Below, piece by piece: positions 1 through 6,323 of a stretch of 8,373 bases of DNA (the first letter of the stretch is position 1; each line of letters starts with the position of its first letter). This DNA comes from Gammaproteobacteria bacterium HGW-Gammaproteobacteria-14 (GTDB lineage: Bacteria; Pseudomonadota; Gammaproteobacteria; Pseudomonadales; Alcanivoracaceae). The stretch covers positions 1 to 8,373 of the forward strand of contig PGZG01000079.1 in the NCBI GenBank assembly GCA_002840115.1. Direction: 5' to 3'. The translations under genes and the position numbers were made by a program. The notes under the pieces are model-generated. The model had not been told where the DNA came from, searched no databases, and was given only the letters and a program-made list of their open reading frames with translations.

Positions 1-2
1 AT

Positions 3-377
3 GAGCCCATCAACGAGCAGCCATACAGTGAAGACCAGAATGCAACACTGTCGCTACAACTCGCTGGCATGCTAGAGTTGAGCTTGGAGGAAAGTTATTC
101 CGAAACTCTAGTGCAGCGACAACTGCAAGGTGCCTTGCGCTTCCATCTCAGTCGCTTTTTGCACATCGAACCCTTGCTCTGGTACAGCGATGTAAGCAGT
201 GAGAACCAACGGTTCTGGGTAAAGATCGATCAGCAGCGACGGATGCGCAGCGACGAGCTGCATTATCTGGATCACCCCCTATTTGGTTTGCTGGTACGTA
301 TCACACCCTGGCAGCACCCCGAACAGAAAAAAATGAAAGAGATGGAAAGCGCCCTGAAAGCCAAAGAATCTTCTTAA
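3..377 (+). CDS. CsiV-like peptidoglycan-binding envelope protein, 3' part only
   Basis: The reading frame is open from base 3 and stops with TAA at 375-377, giving the last 124 residues of a protein whose start lies outside the window; the ATG at 69 is internal. The visible part has a charged segment ending in RRMRSDELHYLDHPLFG, then LLVRITPW and a Lys/Glu-rich tail. From memory this 'RRMRS-ELHYLDHP-FG-LVRI' block is typical of the C-terminus of the CsiV family. In Vibrio cholerae, CsiV is a periplasmic peptidoglycan-binding partner of LpoA that supports PBP1A. The N-terminal signal sequence expected for the family cannot be seen here. The gene converges on the flavoprotein gene with 32 bases between their stop codons. 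The family assignment rests on one motif and recall, so it is likely but not certain. Confidence 0.7.
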   Translation, partial: EPINEQPYSEDQNATLSLQLAGMLELSLEESYSETLVQRQLQGALRFHLSRFLHIEPLLWYSDVSSENQRFWVKIDQQRRMRSDELHYLDHPLFGLLVRITPWQHPEQKKMKEMESALKAKESS

Positions 378-409
378 TAGAACCTTGAGCGCTGGCAGAG
401 TTTCCAGCA

Positions 410-1588
410 CTACACATATTGACCGGCACACCAAGCGGAGGCCCAAGCCCATTGAAAATTATGGCCGCCAAGATGACCCGTAACATCCAGCACTTCACCA
501 ATAAAATACAGCCCCGGATGATCATTCGCCATCAGAGTTTTCGAAGACACCGCAGAAGTATTAACGCCGCCTAGTGTTACTTCCGCCGTTCGATACCCTT
601 CTGTACCGGACGGCTTGATGCGCCAGTGATGCAACTGCTGAGCCAGCGATTCCAGCCGCTCATTGTCAAAATACTGCCAGCTTTCCTGCCAGCCATGCTG
701 CTCGCACAACAACTGGGCAAAGCGCTTCGGCAGCCTGCCCGCCAACCAGACTTCCGGGCGGCCATTGGGTTGTCGATCACGCAGTTGTCGTATTTCCGCT
801 TCGCAACTACTCCCCGGCAGCAGATCAATCTTGATCTCATCTCCCGGCTGCCAATAACTGGAGATCTGCAACATTGCCGGGCCCGATAAGCCACGATGAG
901 TAATCAACATAGGCTCACGAAAATAACCACCACGGCACTGCACTGCAACGTCAGCGCTCAACCCCGATAGTGGCGCCAAACCCTCTTTCTGTGCTGGCTG
1001 CAACGTAAATGGCACAAGCCCGGCCCGGGTTGGCAGCACATCCAGCCCGAACTGTCGAGCAACCTCATAGCCAAACCCACTAGCGCCTAAAGTTGGGATT
1101 GACAGCCCCCCCGCAGCAATAACCAGTGACTCACAACGCATCAAACCAGCACTGGTATGCAATTGATAGCCATTCTGCACGGGCTCAATACGGTCAATAG
1201 ATATTTTCAGCGATATCTCCGCAGCGGCCCACTCGCACTCCCGCAAAAGCAGATCAAGAATTTCTCGACTGCTATCAACGCAGAACAGCTGACCGGGTGT
1301 TTTTTCACACCAGCTCACACCATGCCGCTCAACCAGCTCCAGAAAATGGTGCGGGGTATAACGTTTCAATGCGGAAATACAAAAATGCGGATTGGCAGAA
1401 AGAAAATTCTCCGGCGTGGAGTTCAAGTGCGTAAAGTTGCAACGCCCACCACCGGACATCAAGATTTTTTTACCGGCCTTATTGGCATGATCCAGAACGC
1501 GCACTCGACGGCCACGATAACCAGCCGTAGCGGCGCACATCAGCCCCGCTGCACCGGCACCGACAACAATCACATCCAGATCGATCAA
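410..1588 (-). CDS. BaiN/HI0933-family FAD-dependent flavoprotein (YhiN-like)
   Basis: A 392-residue Rossmann-fold flavoprotein, the usual length for the HI0933/YhiN family. The N-terminus carries the dinucleotide-binding GxGxxG (residues 10-15, GAGAAG), followed by the family signature KILMSGGGRCNFTH near residues 40-53. The C-terminal FAD-closing segment reads GEVLDVTGHLGGHNFQWAWA near residues 364-383. The start codon is TTG (1588-1586). It overlaps the stop of the upstream phosphorylase as TTGA, which suggests translational coupling. No in-frame ATG lies closer to the GxGxxG motif, and the start leaves a short N-terminus typical of the family. The substrate is unknown for most members; the name BaiN comes from a Clostridium bile-acid enzyme and should not be read as function here. 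It is the last gene of the psrA-led block and contains no signal peptide, so it is probably cytosolic. Confidence 0.9.
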   Translation of the reverse strand: MIDLDVIVVGAGAAGLMCAATAGYRGRRVRVLDHANKAGKKILMSGGGRCNFTHLNSTPENFLSANPHFCISALKRYTPHHFLELVERHGVSWCEKTPGQLFCVDSSREILDLLLRECEWAAAEISLKISIDRIEPVQNGYQLHTSAGLMRCESLVIAAGGLSIPTLGASGFGYEVARQFGLDVLPTRAGLVPFTLQPAQKEGLAPLSGLSADVAVQCRGGYFREPMLITHRGLSGPAMLQISSYWQPGDEIKIDLLPGSSCEAEIRQLRDRQPNGRPEVWLAGRLPKRFAQLLCEQHGWQESWQYFDNERLESLAQQLHHWRIKPSGTEGYRTAEVTLGGVNTSAVSSKTLMANDHPGLYFIGEVLDVTGHLGGHNFQWAWASAWCAGQYV

Positions 1589-2319
1589 GCGTCGGCCACC
1601 AATGCCGTCAGCGCCTCACACACCTTACCCATACCGGCATGAATCACCGCTTCAATTTCTTCCATGGTAATTTCACGATCGGACTTGCCCGCTCCCGGGT
1701 TAACCACCAGAGAAAGCATGGCATACGGCAGCTCCAGCTCACGAGCTAATACCGCCTCAGGCATCCCGGTCATACCAACAATATCGCAACCGTCACTTTC
1801 CATGCGACTAATCTCTGCGGCGGTTTCCAGTCGTGGCCCCTGAGTGGCCCCGTAGCAGCCCCCATTAATCGCCTGAGCATCCACCTTGGAGAGAGCCGAC
1901 AATAATCGCTGACGCAACGACGGGGCAAAAGGCCAGGAAAAATCCACATGCACCACCGGCGCAATACGCTTGTCAAAATAGGTGGTTTCACGACCATAGC
2001 TATAATCAATAATCTGATCTGGCACCACAATGGCCGCTGTCGGTGCGCGAGCAGTAATACCGCCCACGGCATTCACCGCAACAATTTCAGAGGCTCCAGC
2101 CTGTTTCAGTGCGGCCACGTTGGCGCGGTAATTCACCTGATGCGGCAACAGTACATGAGGGTCACCATGACGGGCCAGAAACAGCACGCGCTTACCTGCC
2201 AACTCTCCTTCCACCACCGCCGCTGACGGCTCACCCCATTCGGTGTCAATGTTGTGACGATGGATCACCGTCAAACCGTCCATCCGGGTTAGGCCGGTAC
2301 CACCAATAAACGCCAGCAT
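1585..2319 (-). CDS. S-methyl-5'-thioinosine phosphorylase (MTIP)
   Basis: A 244-residue member of the PNP/MTAP phosphorylase family, closest by recall to PA3004 of Pseudomonas aeruginosa. That enzyme splits S-methyl-5'-thioinosine with phosphate into hypoxanthine and 5-methylthioribose 1-phosphate. Visible motifs are the phosphate loop IGGTG (5-9), RHG (50-52), HQVNYRAN (60-67), AVNAVGGI (81-88), TQGPRLET (159-166) and GMTGMPEA (182-189). Where adenosine-type MTAPs carry an Asp-x-Asp pair that contacts the 6-amino group, this protein has N207 in VVNPGAG. That fits a 6-oxopurine substrate rather than methylthioadenosine; the alignment is by eye. A clear AAGGAG (2327-2332) lies 7 bases before the ATG. 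The gene starts 2 bases after the phosphoribosyltransferase stop, which supports a joint salvage role. The deaminase that would make methylthioinosine is not in the window. Confidence 0.92.
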   Translation of the reverse strand: MLAFIGGTGLTRMDGLTVIHRHNIDTEWGEPSAAVVEGELAGKRVLFLARHGDPHVLLPHQVNYRANVAALKQAGASEIVAVNAVGGITARAPTAAIVVPDQIIDYSYGRETTYFDKRIAPVVHVDFSWPFAPSLRQRLLSALSKVDAQAINGGCYGATQGPRLETAAEISRMESDGCDIVGMTGMPEAVLARELELPYAMLSLVVNPGAGKSDREITMEEIEAVIHAGMGKVCEALTALVADA

Positions 2320-2321
2320 AA

Positions 2322-2882
2322 TTACACTCCTTGCGCCGCAAACAGCCCCGGCGCATTACGCCAGTACTCGCGATAATCCATACCACAACCAAACAAATAG
2401 GCATCTTCGGCTTCAACACCGGTGTAATCCGCTTTCATCCCCGGCTGTGCCTTGCGATTGTGTACCTTGTCTACCAATACCGCCGTTGCCACGGACGCCG
2501 CTCCCTGCTTCTCACAGGCAGCGATAATCGCCAACAGGGTCGAACCGACATCCAGAATGTCATCAACAATAATTACTTCCCGGTTTTTCAATGATGTACC
2601 CGGCGTGATAATCCACTCGATTTCCGTCCCTGCTGTTTCACCCCGATAGCGGCTGGCATGGAGATAATCAATCTGTAATGGAAAATCCAGCAGCGGCAAC
2701 AGTTTCCCCATTAACACCACACCACCATTCATAATCGTCAGTAGCAATGGGTCCCGTTCGGCATAGTCCTGATTAATCTGCTCAGCCATACCAGCAATAG
2801 CGGCATCAATTTCCTCTGACGAATATAGCTGCCGGGCATTGGCTCGCACCTCCATCAGATGTTGACGAAATTCGGGGGTCAT
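2322..2882 (-). CDS. hpt: Hypoxanthine-guanine phosphoribosyltransferase
   Basis: A 186-residue type I phosphoribosyltransferase that would convert hypoxanthine or guanine plus PRPP to IMP or GMP in the cytosol. The PRPP-binding signature VIIVDDILDVGST spans residues 103-115. Other family features are the MNGG loop (51-54), the flexible-loop region YLHASRYRG (73-81), the purine-contacting lysine in VDK (139) and the C-terminal MDYREYWRN (168-176). Length and motifs match the Pseudomonas-type enzyme (PA4645-like) more closely than the xanthine-preferring Gpt type. The ATG overlaps the channel gene's stop as ATGA, and GAGGAG (2891-2896) stands 8 bases before it. The downstream gene makes hypoxanthine, so the pair can carry the purine of methylthioinosine directly to IMP. 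The hpt symbol follows family usage. Confidence 0.93.
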   Translation of the reverse strand: MTPEFRQHLMEVRANARQLYSSEEIDAAIAGMAEQINQDYAERDPLLLTIMNGGVVLMGKLLPLLDFPLQIDYLHASRYRGETAGTEIEWIITPGTSLKNREVIIVDDILDVGSTLLAIIAACEKQGAASVATAVLVDKVHNRKAQPGMKADYTGVEAEDAYLFGCGMDYREYWRNAPGLFAAQGV

Positions 2883-4006
2883 GGACGACGCTCCTCAGTG
2901 AGGGTTTGCAGCATGGCCGCCTCATCAGGATGTCCCTGGGCGGCAAGGTGTAATGTGCGGGTAGGAAAGGCAAACTCGGCACCATGTTTTTCGATAATCG
3001 CCATCACTTTGAGCAGCACATCTTCTTTAACTGCATGGAACGGCACCCATTCACTGGTTTTGGTGAAGGCATACACCATGAACTCCAGATGAGAATCCCC
3101 ATAGCGGTTAAAGTGAACAATAATCGTTTGATCATGCTCAATATCCGGGTGAGCCTTAAGCATGTCCCGGACATCATCACAGATCGCCTTCATCAAATGA
3201 CCATCACTATAACGGATGCCCAGATTTTCAAAAATCCGGCGATTCGTCATACGCGACGGATTTTCCACAACAATGCTGGCAAACATGGAGTTGGGAATAT
3301 ACAGCGGGCGCTTGTCGAAAGTGCGAATACGAGTCAGACGCCAACCGATATCTTCCACTGTCCCCTCAATCTGCCGATCGGGAGAGCGCACCCAATCACC
3401 CACCACAAAGGGTTTATCCAGATAGATCATCATGCCGCCAAAGAAATTGGCCAGCAGATCCTTTGCAGCAAAGCCAATGGCGATACCACCAATGCCGCCA
3501 AAAGCCATCACCCCGGAAATTGAATACCCCAACTCCTGCAGGACAATTAAACCCGCCGTAATCATCACCGAAACGCGCAGCAATTTAGCAATCGCCTTGG
3601 CCGTGGTTCGATCCATCGGTTTATCCATGCGAGCCGGATCAACAATATTGTGCTCGGTATAACCGATGAAGCGCGTAAAGAACATGGCGATAATAACGAT
3701 ATAAGCCACACTGCGAACCTGTGGCAAATAACCGAATAGCTCAGTTTCTGTTACGCCATGAAGAATATCGGCTGCAAAAGCAAGCCCGATAGTCCAGACA
3801 AACAAGCGTACCGGAATACGCGCGGCCTCCAACAGGGCGTCATCCCAGAGAGACTGGGTTTTTTCCACCATATACTCGGCAATATCTATCAGCCGCATCA
3901 AAATAAAATTAGTCGCTACCGTAGCAAACACCACCAGAAATACCTGGGTCATCCAGATGCGAGTTTCTGTGGAGTGTTGCAGGTAAGGCTGAAGCCAGTC
4001 GAGCAT
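2879..4006 (-). CDS. MscS-family mechanosensitive channel, YnaI-like
   Basis: A 375-residue inner-membrane channel subunit expected to form a heptamer that opens under membrane tension. Hydrophobic segments lie near residues 17-40, 65-83, 98-116 and 142-158. They are followed by the glycine/alanine-rich pore helix and its extension (166-200), which includes FGGIGGIAIGFAAKDLLANF. The beta domain then shows GDWVRSPDRQIEGTVEDIGW (203-222) and RPLYIPNSMFASIVVENP (233-250). This phrasing and the five-helix layout agree by recall with E. coli YnaI rather than with the shorter three-helix MscS. The ATG is preceded by AGGGAG (4015-4020) at 8 bases. The gene lies 13 bases after nagZ and overlaps the hpt start by 4 bases, so it is embedded in the operon. 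A channel in a recycling/salvage operon is unexpected; its link may be osmotic or envelope stress, which is inference. Confidence 0.92.
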   Translation of the reverse strand: MLDWLQPYLQHSTETRIWMTQVFLVVFATVATNFILMRLIDIAEYMVEKTQSLWDDALLEAARIPVRLFVWTIGLAFAADILHGVTETELFGYLPQVRSVAYIVIIAMFFTRFIGYTEHNIVDPARMDKPMDRTTAKAIAKLLRVSVMITAGLIVLQELGYSISGVMAFGGIGGIAIGFAAKDLLANFFGGMMIYLDKPFVVGDWVRSPDRQIEGTVEDIGWRLTRIRTFDKRPLYIPNSMFASIVVENPSRMTNRRIFENLGIRYSDGHLMKAICDDVRDMLKAHPDIEHDQTIIVHFNRYGDSHLEFMVYAFTKTSEWVPFHAVKEDVLLKVMAIIEKHGAEFAFPTRTLHLAAQGHPDEAAMLQTLTEERRP

Positions 4007-4019
4007 CAGTTTATCTCCC

Positions 4020-5033
4020 TTATCGGGTATCAGTAATGAGTAATCGGGCTGCGGTTTCCCGAGCGGCAGCCAGGGCGGTCTCAGGCACGTTTACATGACG
4101 GGCCCGCATGGTCTGCGCCGATACCACCGGGGTGGCGGCACACTGGGTCAAATAATCCAGCACCTGCCTGGCACCAGCGCGATCATTACATACCAATACC
4201 ATATCGCAGCCCGCATTCAGGGCCGCAGCGGCACGCTCCGCATAGCTACCGACACCGGCGGCACCTTCCATGGAAAGGTCGTCAGAGAAAATCAAACCCC
4301 GATAACCCAGTTCCAGACGCAATATTTGCCGTAGCCACACCGAAGAAAAACCTGCCGGTTGACTATCCACCTGATCATATACGATATGCGCGAGCATCAT
4401 TCCCGCAAGACGATCTGCCAACTGTATAAACGGCAACATATCCTGAGCGCGAATTTCCTCCAGCGAGCGATGATCGATTGGCAATTCCAGATGTGAATCA
4501 CCCTGAACAAATCCATGTCCGGGAAAATGTTTCCCCGTGGCCGCCATCCCGGCAGCGGCCATACCATCAACAAAGGCACCGACCAGCGCCACGACCACAG
4601 CGGGGTCTGCATGAAAACTGCGATCACCGATCACCGAGCTGGTAGAAAAATCCAGATCCAACACCGGCGCAAAACTGATATCGACGCCATAGGGAATCAA
4701 CTCCCCCGCCATCAACAAACCTAATTCGCGGGCGGCCTTCAAAGCAGCGGACGGATCACGGTCATGGTAATCACCAAGTACCCGCATGGGTGGCAACCTG
4801 GTAAAGCCCTCCCGGAAACGCTGCACTCTTCCGCCTTCCTGATCAACGGCAATAAGAATTTCGGGGTTTTCGCCCCTAATGCTAGTAATCAGCTCTTTCA
4901 ATTGAGCAGGGCTTTCATAATTACGCGCAAACAGAATCAACGCACCGGTACCCGGGTGTCGCAGCAACTCACGGTCTTCCGCCGTTAGCGACAAGCCGGC
5001 AATATCCAGCATCAGCAAGGGCTGCGCAGGCAT
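4020..5033 (-). CDS. nagZ: Beta-N-acetylhexosaminidase NagZ (family GH3)
   Basis: A 337-residue cytosolic GH3 enzyme that removes GlcNAc from GlcNAc-1,6-anhydro-MurNAc peptides during peptidoglycan recycling. Key segments are AVDQEGGRVQR (62-72), the mobile-loop motif KHFPGHG with DSH (168-174, 179-181) and FSDDLSMEGA (249-258). H173 is the likely general acid/base, supported by D179, and the nucleophile is in the Asp pair 251-252. It resembles the Pseudomonas aeruginosa protein closely. I start it at the ATG at 5033. GGGAG stands 6 bases before this ATG, and known NagZ proteins begin only a few residues before the LMLDI stretch. The longer alternative uses a TTG at 5057, has no ribosome site and overlaps the preceding gene. 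It lacks a signal peptide, as expected for a cytosolic enzyme. NagZ products can also influence AmpR/AmpC signalling in bacteria that have that system; none is visible here. Confidence 0.95.
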   Translation of the reverse strand: MPAQPLLMLDIAGLSLTAEDRELLRHPGTGALILFARNYESPAQLKELITSIRGENPEILIAVDQEGGRVQRFREGFTRLPPMRVLGDYHDRDPSAALKAARELGLLMAGELIPYGVDISFAPVLDLDFSTSSVIGDRSFHADPAVVVALVGAFVDGMAAAGMAATGKHFPGHGFVQGDSHLELPIDHRSLEEIRAQDMLPFIQLADRLAGMMLAHIVYDQVDSQPAGFSSVWLRQILRLELGYRGLIFSDDLSMEGAAGVGSYAERAAAALNAGCDMVLVCNDRAGARQVLDYLTQCAATPVVSAQTMRARHVNVPETALAAARETAARLLITDTR

Positions 5034-5039
5034 GGGAAT

Positions 5040-5044
5040 CTCCC
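5040..5044 (-). promoter_or_regulatory. Ribosome binding site that decides the nagZ start
   Basis: The minus strand reads GGGAG here, 6 bases before the ATG at 5033. The competing TTG at 5057 has only CTGTCTTGA-like sequence before it, which is no Shine-Dalgarno site. This is the reason for choosing the shorter NagZ. Confidence 0.65.
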
Positions 5045-5049
5045 GGAAA

Positions 5050-5535
5050 TTATTCAATCAAGACAGGACAACCGACCTTCACAAGGTCGAACAATTCCAT
5101 AACATCGGCATTGCGCATACGTACGCAGCCATGGGAAAGGGGAACCCCCATGGGCTGGTCATCCGGCGTGCCGTGAATATAGATGAAGCGCCGCATGGAA
5201 TCCACGCAGGCCAAACGATTACGTCCCGGCTCATTACCGCAAAGCCACAAGATACGAGACAGAATCCAGTCACGCTCGGGGAGGCTGGCGGCCAGCTCCG
5301 GAGTCCATATCTCACCAGTAAAGCGTCGGCCAACCAACACGGCACCGGCAGGCAGACCCGCACCAATTCGGGCGCGGATACGGTGACTCCCTCGCGGCGT
5401 GCAGCCACTACCCTGCTGTTCTCCAGGACCATTAACCGCAGTGGACACCGAATAGTAGCGCCCAACGCCACCATCACTCAGAAGCCGCAAGGTCTGATCA
5501 GCAATGGAAACATGGATAGATGTATTCATAGACAT
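5050..5535 (-). CDS. YkuD-fold L,D-transpeptidase/L,D-carboxypeptidase, no signal peptide
   Basis: A 161-residue protein consisting of little more than one YkuD catalytic domain. The catalytic block has H121-G122 and then SHGCVRM (134-140), with C137 as the nucleophile and R139 following, matching the family pattern of a His upstream of S/T-HGC-x-R. TPRGSHRI (46-53) is the usual strand before the active site. The N-terminus is polar from the first residues (MSMNTSIHVSIADQ). No signal peptide, membrane segment, LysM or peptidoglycan-binding domain is present, so the protein is probably cytosolic. Classical L,D-transpeptidases are exported. Cytosolic YkuD proteins such as Acinetobacter ElsL instead trim the terminal D-Ala from recycled tetrapeptides, and being 16 bases from nagZ favours that role. 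The gene starts 5 bases after psrA with only a weak ribosome site; an alternative ATG lies at 5529. Family is certain, the carboxypeptidase role is inference. Confidence 0.88.
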   Translation of the reverse strand: MSMNTSIHVSIADQTLRLLSDGGVGRYYSVSTAVNGPGEQQGSGCTPRGSHRIRARIGAGLPAGAVLVGRRFTGEIWTPELAASLPERDWILSRILWLCGNEPGRNRLACVDSMRRFIYIHGTPDDQPMGVPLSHGCVRMRNADVMELFDLVKVGCPVLIE

Positions 5536-5540
5536 GGCGA

Positions 5541-6179
5541 TCAGGATGCCGATACCGTGGCACGAATACCACCGGCAACAAACGCCAGCAACCGTTCATC
5601 AACCTGCTGCGGCGAAACCTCCACACCAAAATCACTGCGGCAAATGGCCCGCAATGGATCCATGCCCGAAAGGGTGAAAATCGTTGCTCCCAGAGCGAAA
5701 TGAACCCGCCAGAAAACCTCCATGGGAGGCACATCCGGTACCGCCACCGCCAGCAGCCGCAGAAACCGACGAAAAACATCACCGTAATGTTCACGAAAGA
5801 AGCGCCGCAAATGCCCCTGCGCCTGACTATAGGCAAGGCCGCTGAGACGGAAAAAGATTGCCACTCGCTGCGGCTCACCTCGCTGAACCGCCAAGGCACT
5901 CTTTGACAGGGTTGCTAACAAACGCTCCAGAGAAATCTCTGCAGGATGCGCCTCCAGCTCACTCATCATGTTATCCAGATGAGCGCAAAACGGCTTGAGG
6001 AAGCGCTCGAAGACAGCCTGAATCAGGGACTCCTTGGAACCGAAGTGATAATTAACCGCTGCCAGATTAACCCCGGCCTTACTGGTGATGGCCCGTAAAC
6101 TGGTCTCCGCAAAGCCCTTCTGCGCGAACAGCACCTCGGCGGTGTCCAGTATTCGATCCACCGTTCCTGCCTGTGCCAT
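5541..6179 (-). CDS. psrA: TetR-family regulator PsrA
   Basis: A 212-residue TetR-type repressor. The N-terminal DNA-binding domain (about 5-55) contains FAETSLRAITSKAGVNLAAV and VNYHFGSKESLIQAVF, nearly the wording of Pseudomonas PsrA by recall. The C-terminal ligand domain keeps GLAYSQAQGHLRRF (114-127) and PPMEVFWRVHFALGA (151-165). It lacks the longer tail of the 233-residue P. aeruginosa protein. PsrA there represses beta-oxidation genes and itself, is released by long-chain acyl compounds such as oleate, and activates rpoS; whether all of this holds here is inference. The ATG has CCTCCC on the plus strand (GGGAGG on its own strand, 6184-6189) 4 bases upstream. A matching operator lies immediately beyond, at 6190-6203. 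It is the first gene of the seven-gene block. Confidence 0.93.
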   Translation of the reverse strand: MAQAGTVDRILDTAEVLFAQKGFAETSLRAITSKAGVNLAAVNYHFGSKESLIQAVFERFLKPFCAHLDNMMSELEAHPAEISLERLLATLSKSALAVQRGEPQRVAIFFRLSGLAYSQAQGHLRRFFREHYGDVFRRFLRLLAVAVPDVPPMEVFWRVHFALGATIFTLSGMDPLRAICRSDFGVEVSPQQVDERLLAFVAGGIRATVSAS

Positions 6180-6189
6180 GGAGCCTCCC

Positions 6190-6203
6190 GAAACAAACGT
6201 TTG
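6190..6203. promoter_or_regulatory. Putative PsrA operator (autoregulatory)
   Basis: The sequence GAAACAAACGTTTG fits the PsrA box published for Pseudomonas, (G/C)AAAC-N2-4-GTTT(G/C), with a 4-base spacer. It contains the perfect 10-bp palindrome CAAACGTTTG at 6194-6203, and a further AAACGTATG half-site follows at 6204-6212. It lies between the predicted -10 box and the psrA ribosome site, where a bound repressor would block transcription. Confidence 0.75.
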
Positions 6204-6209
6204 AAACGT

Positions 6210-6238
6210 ATGTTAGTCGCCCCTCGAAGAAGCATCAA
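6210..6238 (-). promoter_or_regulatory. Sigma70-like promoter of the psrA operon
   Basis: Read on the minus strand, TTGATG (6233-6238) and TAACAT (6210-6215) are separated by exactly 17 bases, each matching 4 of 6 consensus positions. Transcription would start near 6203, at the edge of the PsrA operator, leaving a leader of about 24 bases. No start site has been measured; the combination of spacing and operator position is the argument. Confidence 0.5.
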
Positions 6239-6270
6239 TCCTGCTCAGGGCACCACCTGACCAATCTGCC

Positions 6271-6283
6271 ATGCCTGTGGCAT
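6271..6283. repeat. Short inverted repeat in the psrA/nuclease divergent region
   Basis: ATGCC-TGT-GGCAT is a perfect 5-bp inverted repeat around a 3-base centre. The arms can extend imperfectly to GCC/GGC through a 3-base bulge on the right side (6268-6289). It sits just upstream of a TATACT box for the nuclease gene, so it could be an operator or a hairpin, but arms this short also occur by chance. Confidence 0.4.
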
Positions 6284-6291
6284 CATGGCGA

Positions 6292-6297
6292 TATACT
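6292..6297 (+). promoter_or_regulatory. Possible -10 box of the nuclease gene
   Basis: TATACT matches the -10 consensus at 5 of 6 positions. No good -35 box stands 16-18 bases upstream, so the site may need an activator or be spurious. If real, transcription begins near 6303. That would exclude the upstream ATG at 6285 and agree with a start at 6324. Confidence 0.35.
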
Positions 6298-6323
6298 GCA
6301 AGAAGACGAGCACATATCTGACG

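Larger units (their letters stand above)
410..6238 (-). other. Predicted seven-gene operon headed by psrA
   Basis: The order is psrA, ykuD-type gene, nagZ, ynaI-like channel, hpt, MTIP and baiN-like flavoprotein. Junctions are +5, +16, +13, -4 overlap, +2 and -4 overlap bases. No internal spacer is long enough for a standard promoter and terminator, although promoters inside coding sequence cannot be excluded. One autoregulated promoter before psrA could serve all seven. The psrA-nagZ-MTIP core is shared with Pseudomonas by recall; the YkuD, channel, phosphoribosyltransferase and flavoprotein genes are additions. Confidence 0.75.

Noticed and set aside
388..411. Hairpin GCTGG-N8-CCAGC between the convergent CsiV-like and flavoprotein genes, as a terminator
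   Set aside because: Only 5 paired bases with a mismatch below them and no T-run on either strand; too weak to call.
1157..1642. Plus-strand open frame of 161 codons opposite the flavoprotein gene
   Set aside because: Antisense to a gene with clear FAD motifs; no recognisable protein features.
5034..5057. Longer NagZ starting at TTG 5057 (8 extra residues)
   Set aside because: No ribosome site, overlaps the YkuD gene by 8 bases, and the ATG at 5033 has GGGAG at good spacing.
5032..5703. Long plus-strand open frame (about 223 codons) opposite the YkuD and psrA genes
   Set aside because: Lies antisense to two well-supported genes, and the translation is low-complexity and resembles no family; it is a shadow frame.
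6285..6323. Nuclease start at ATG 6285
   Set aside because: It would put 13 polar residues before the signal peptide and lies upstream of the only plausible -10 box.
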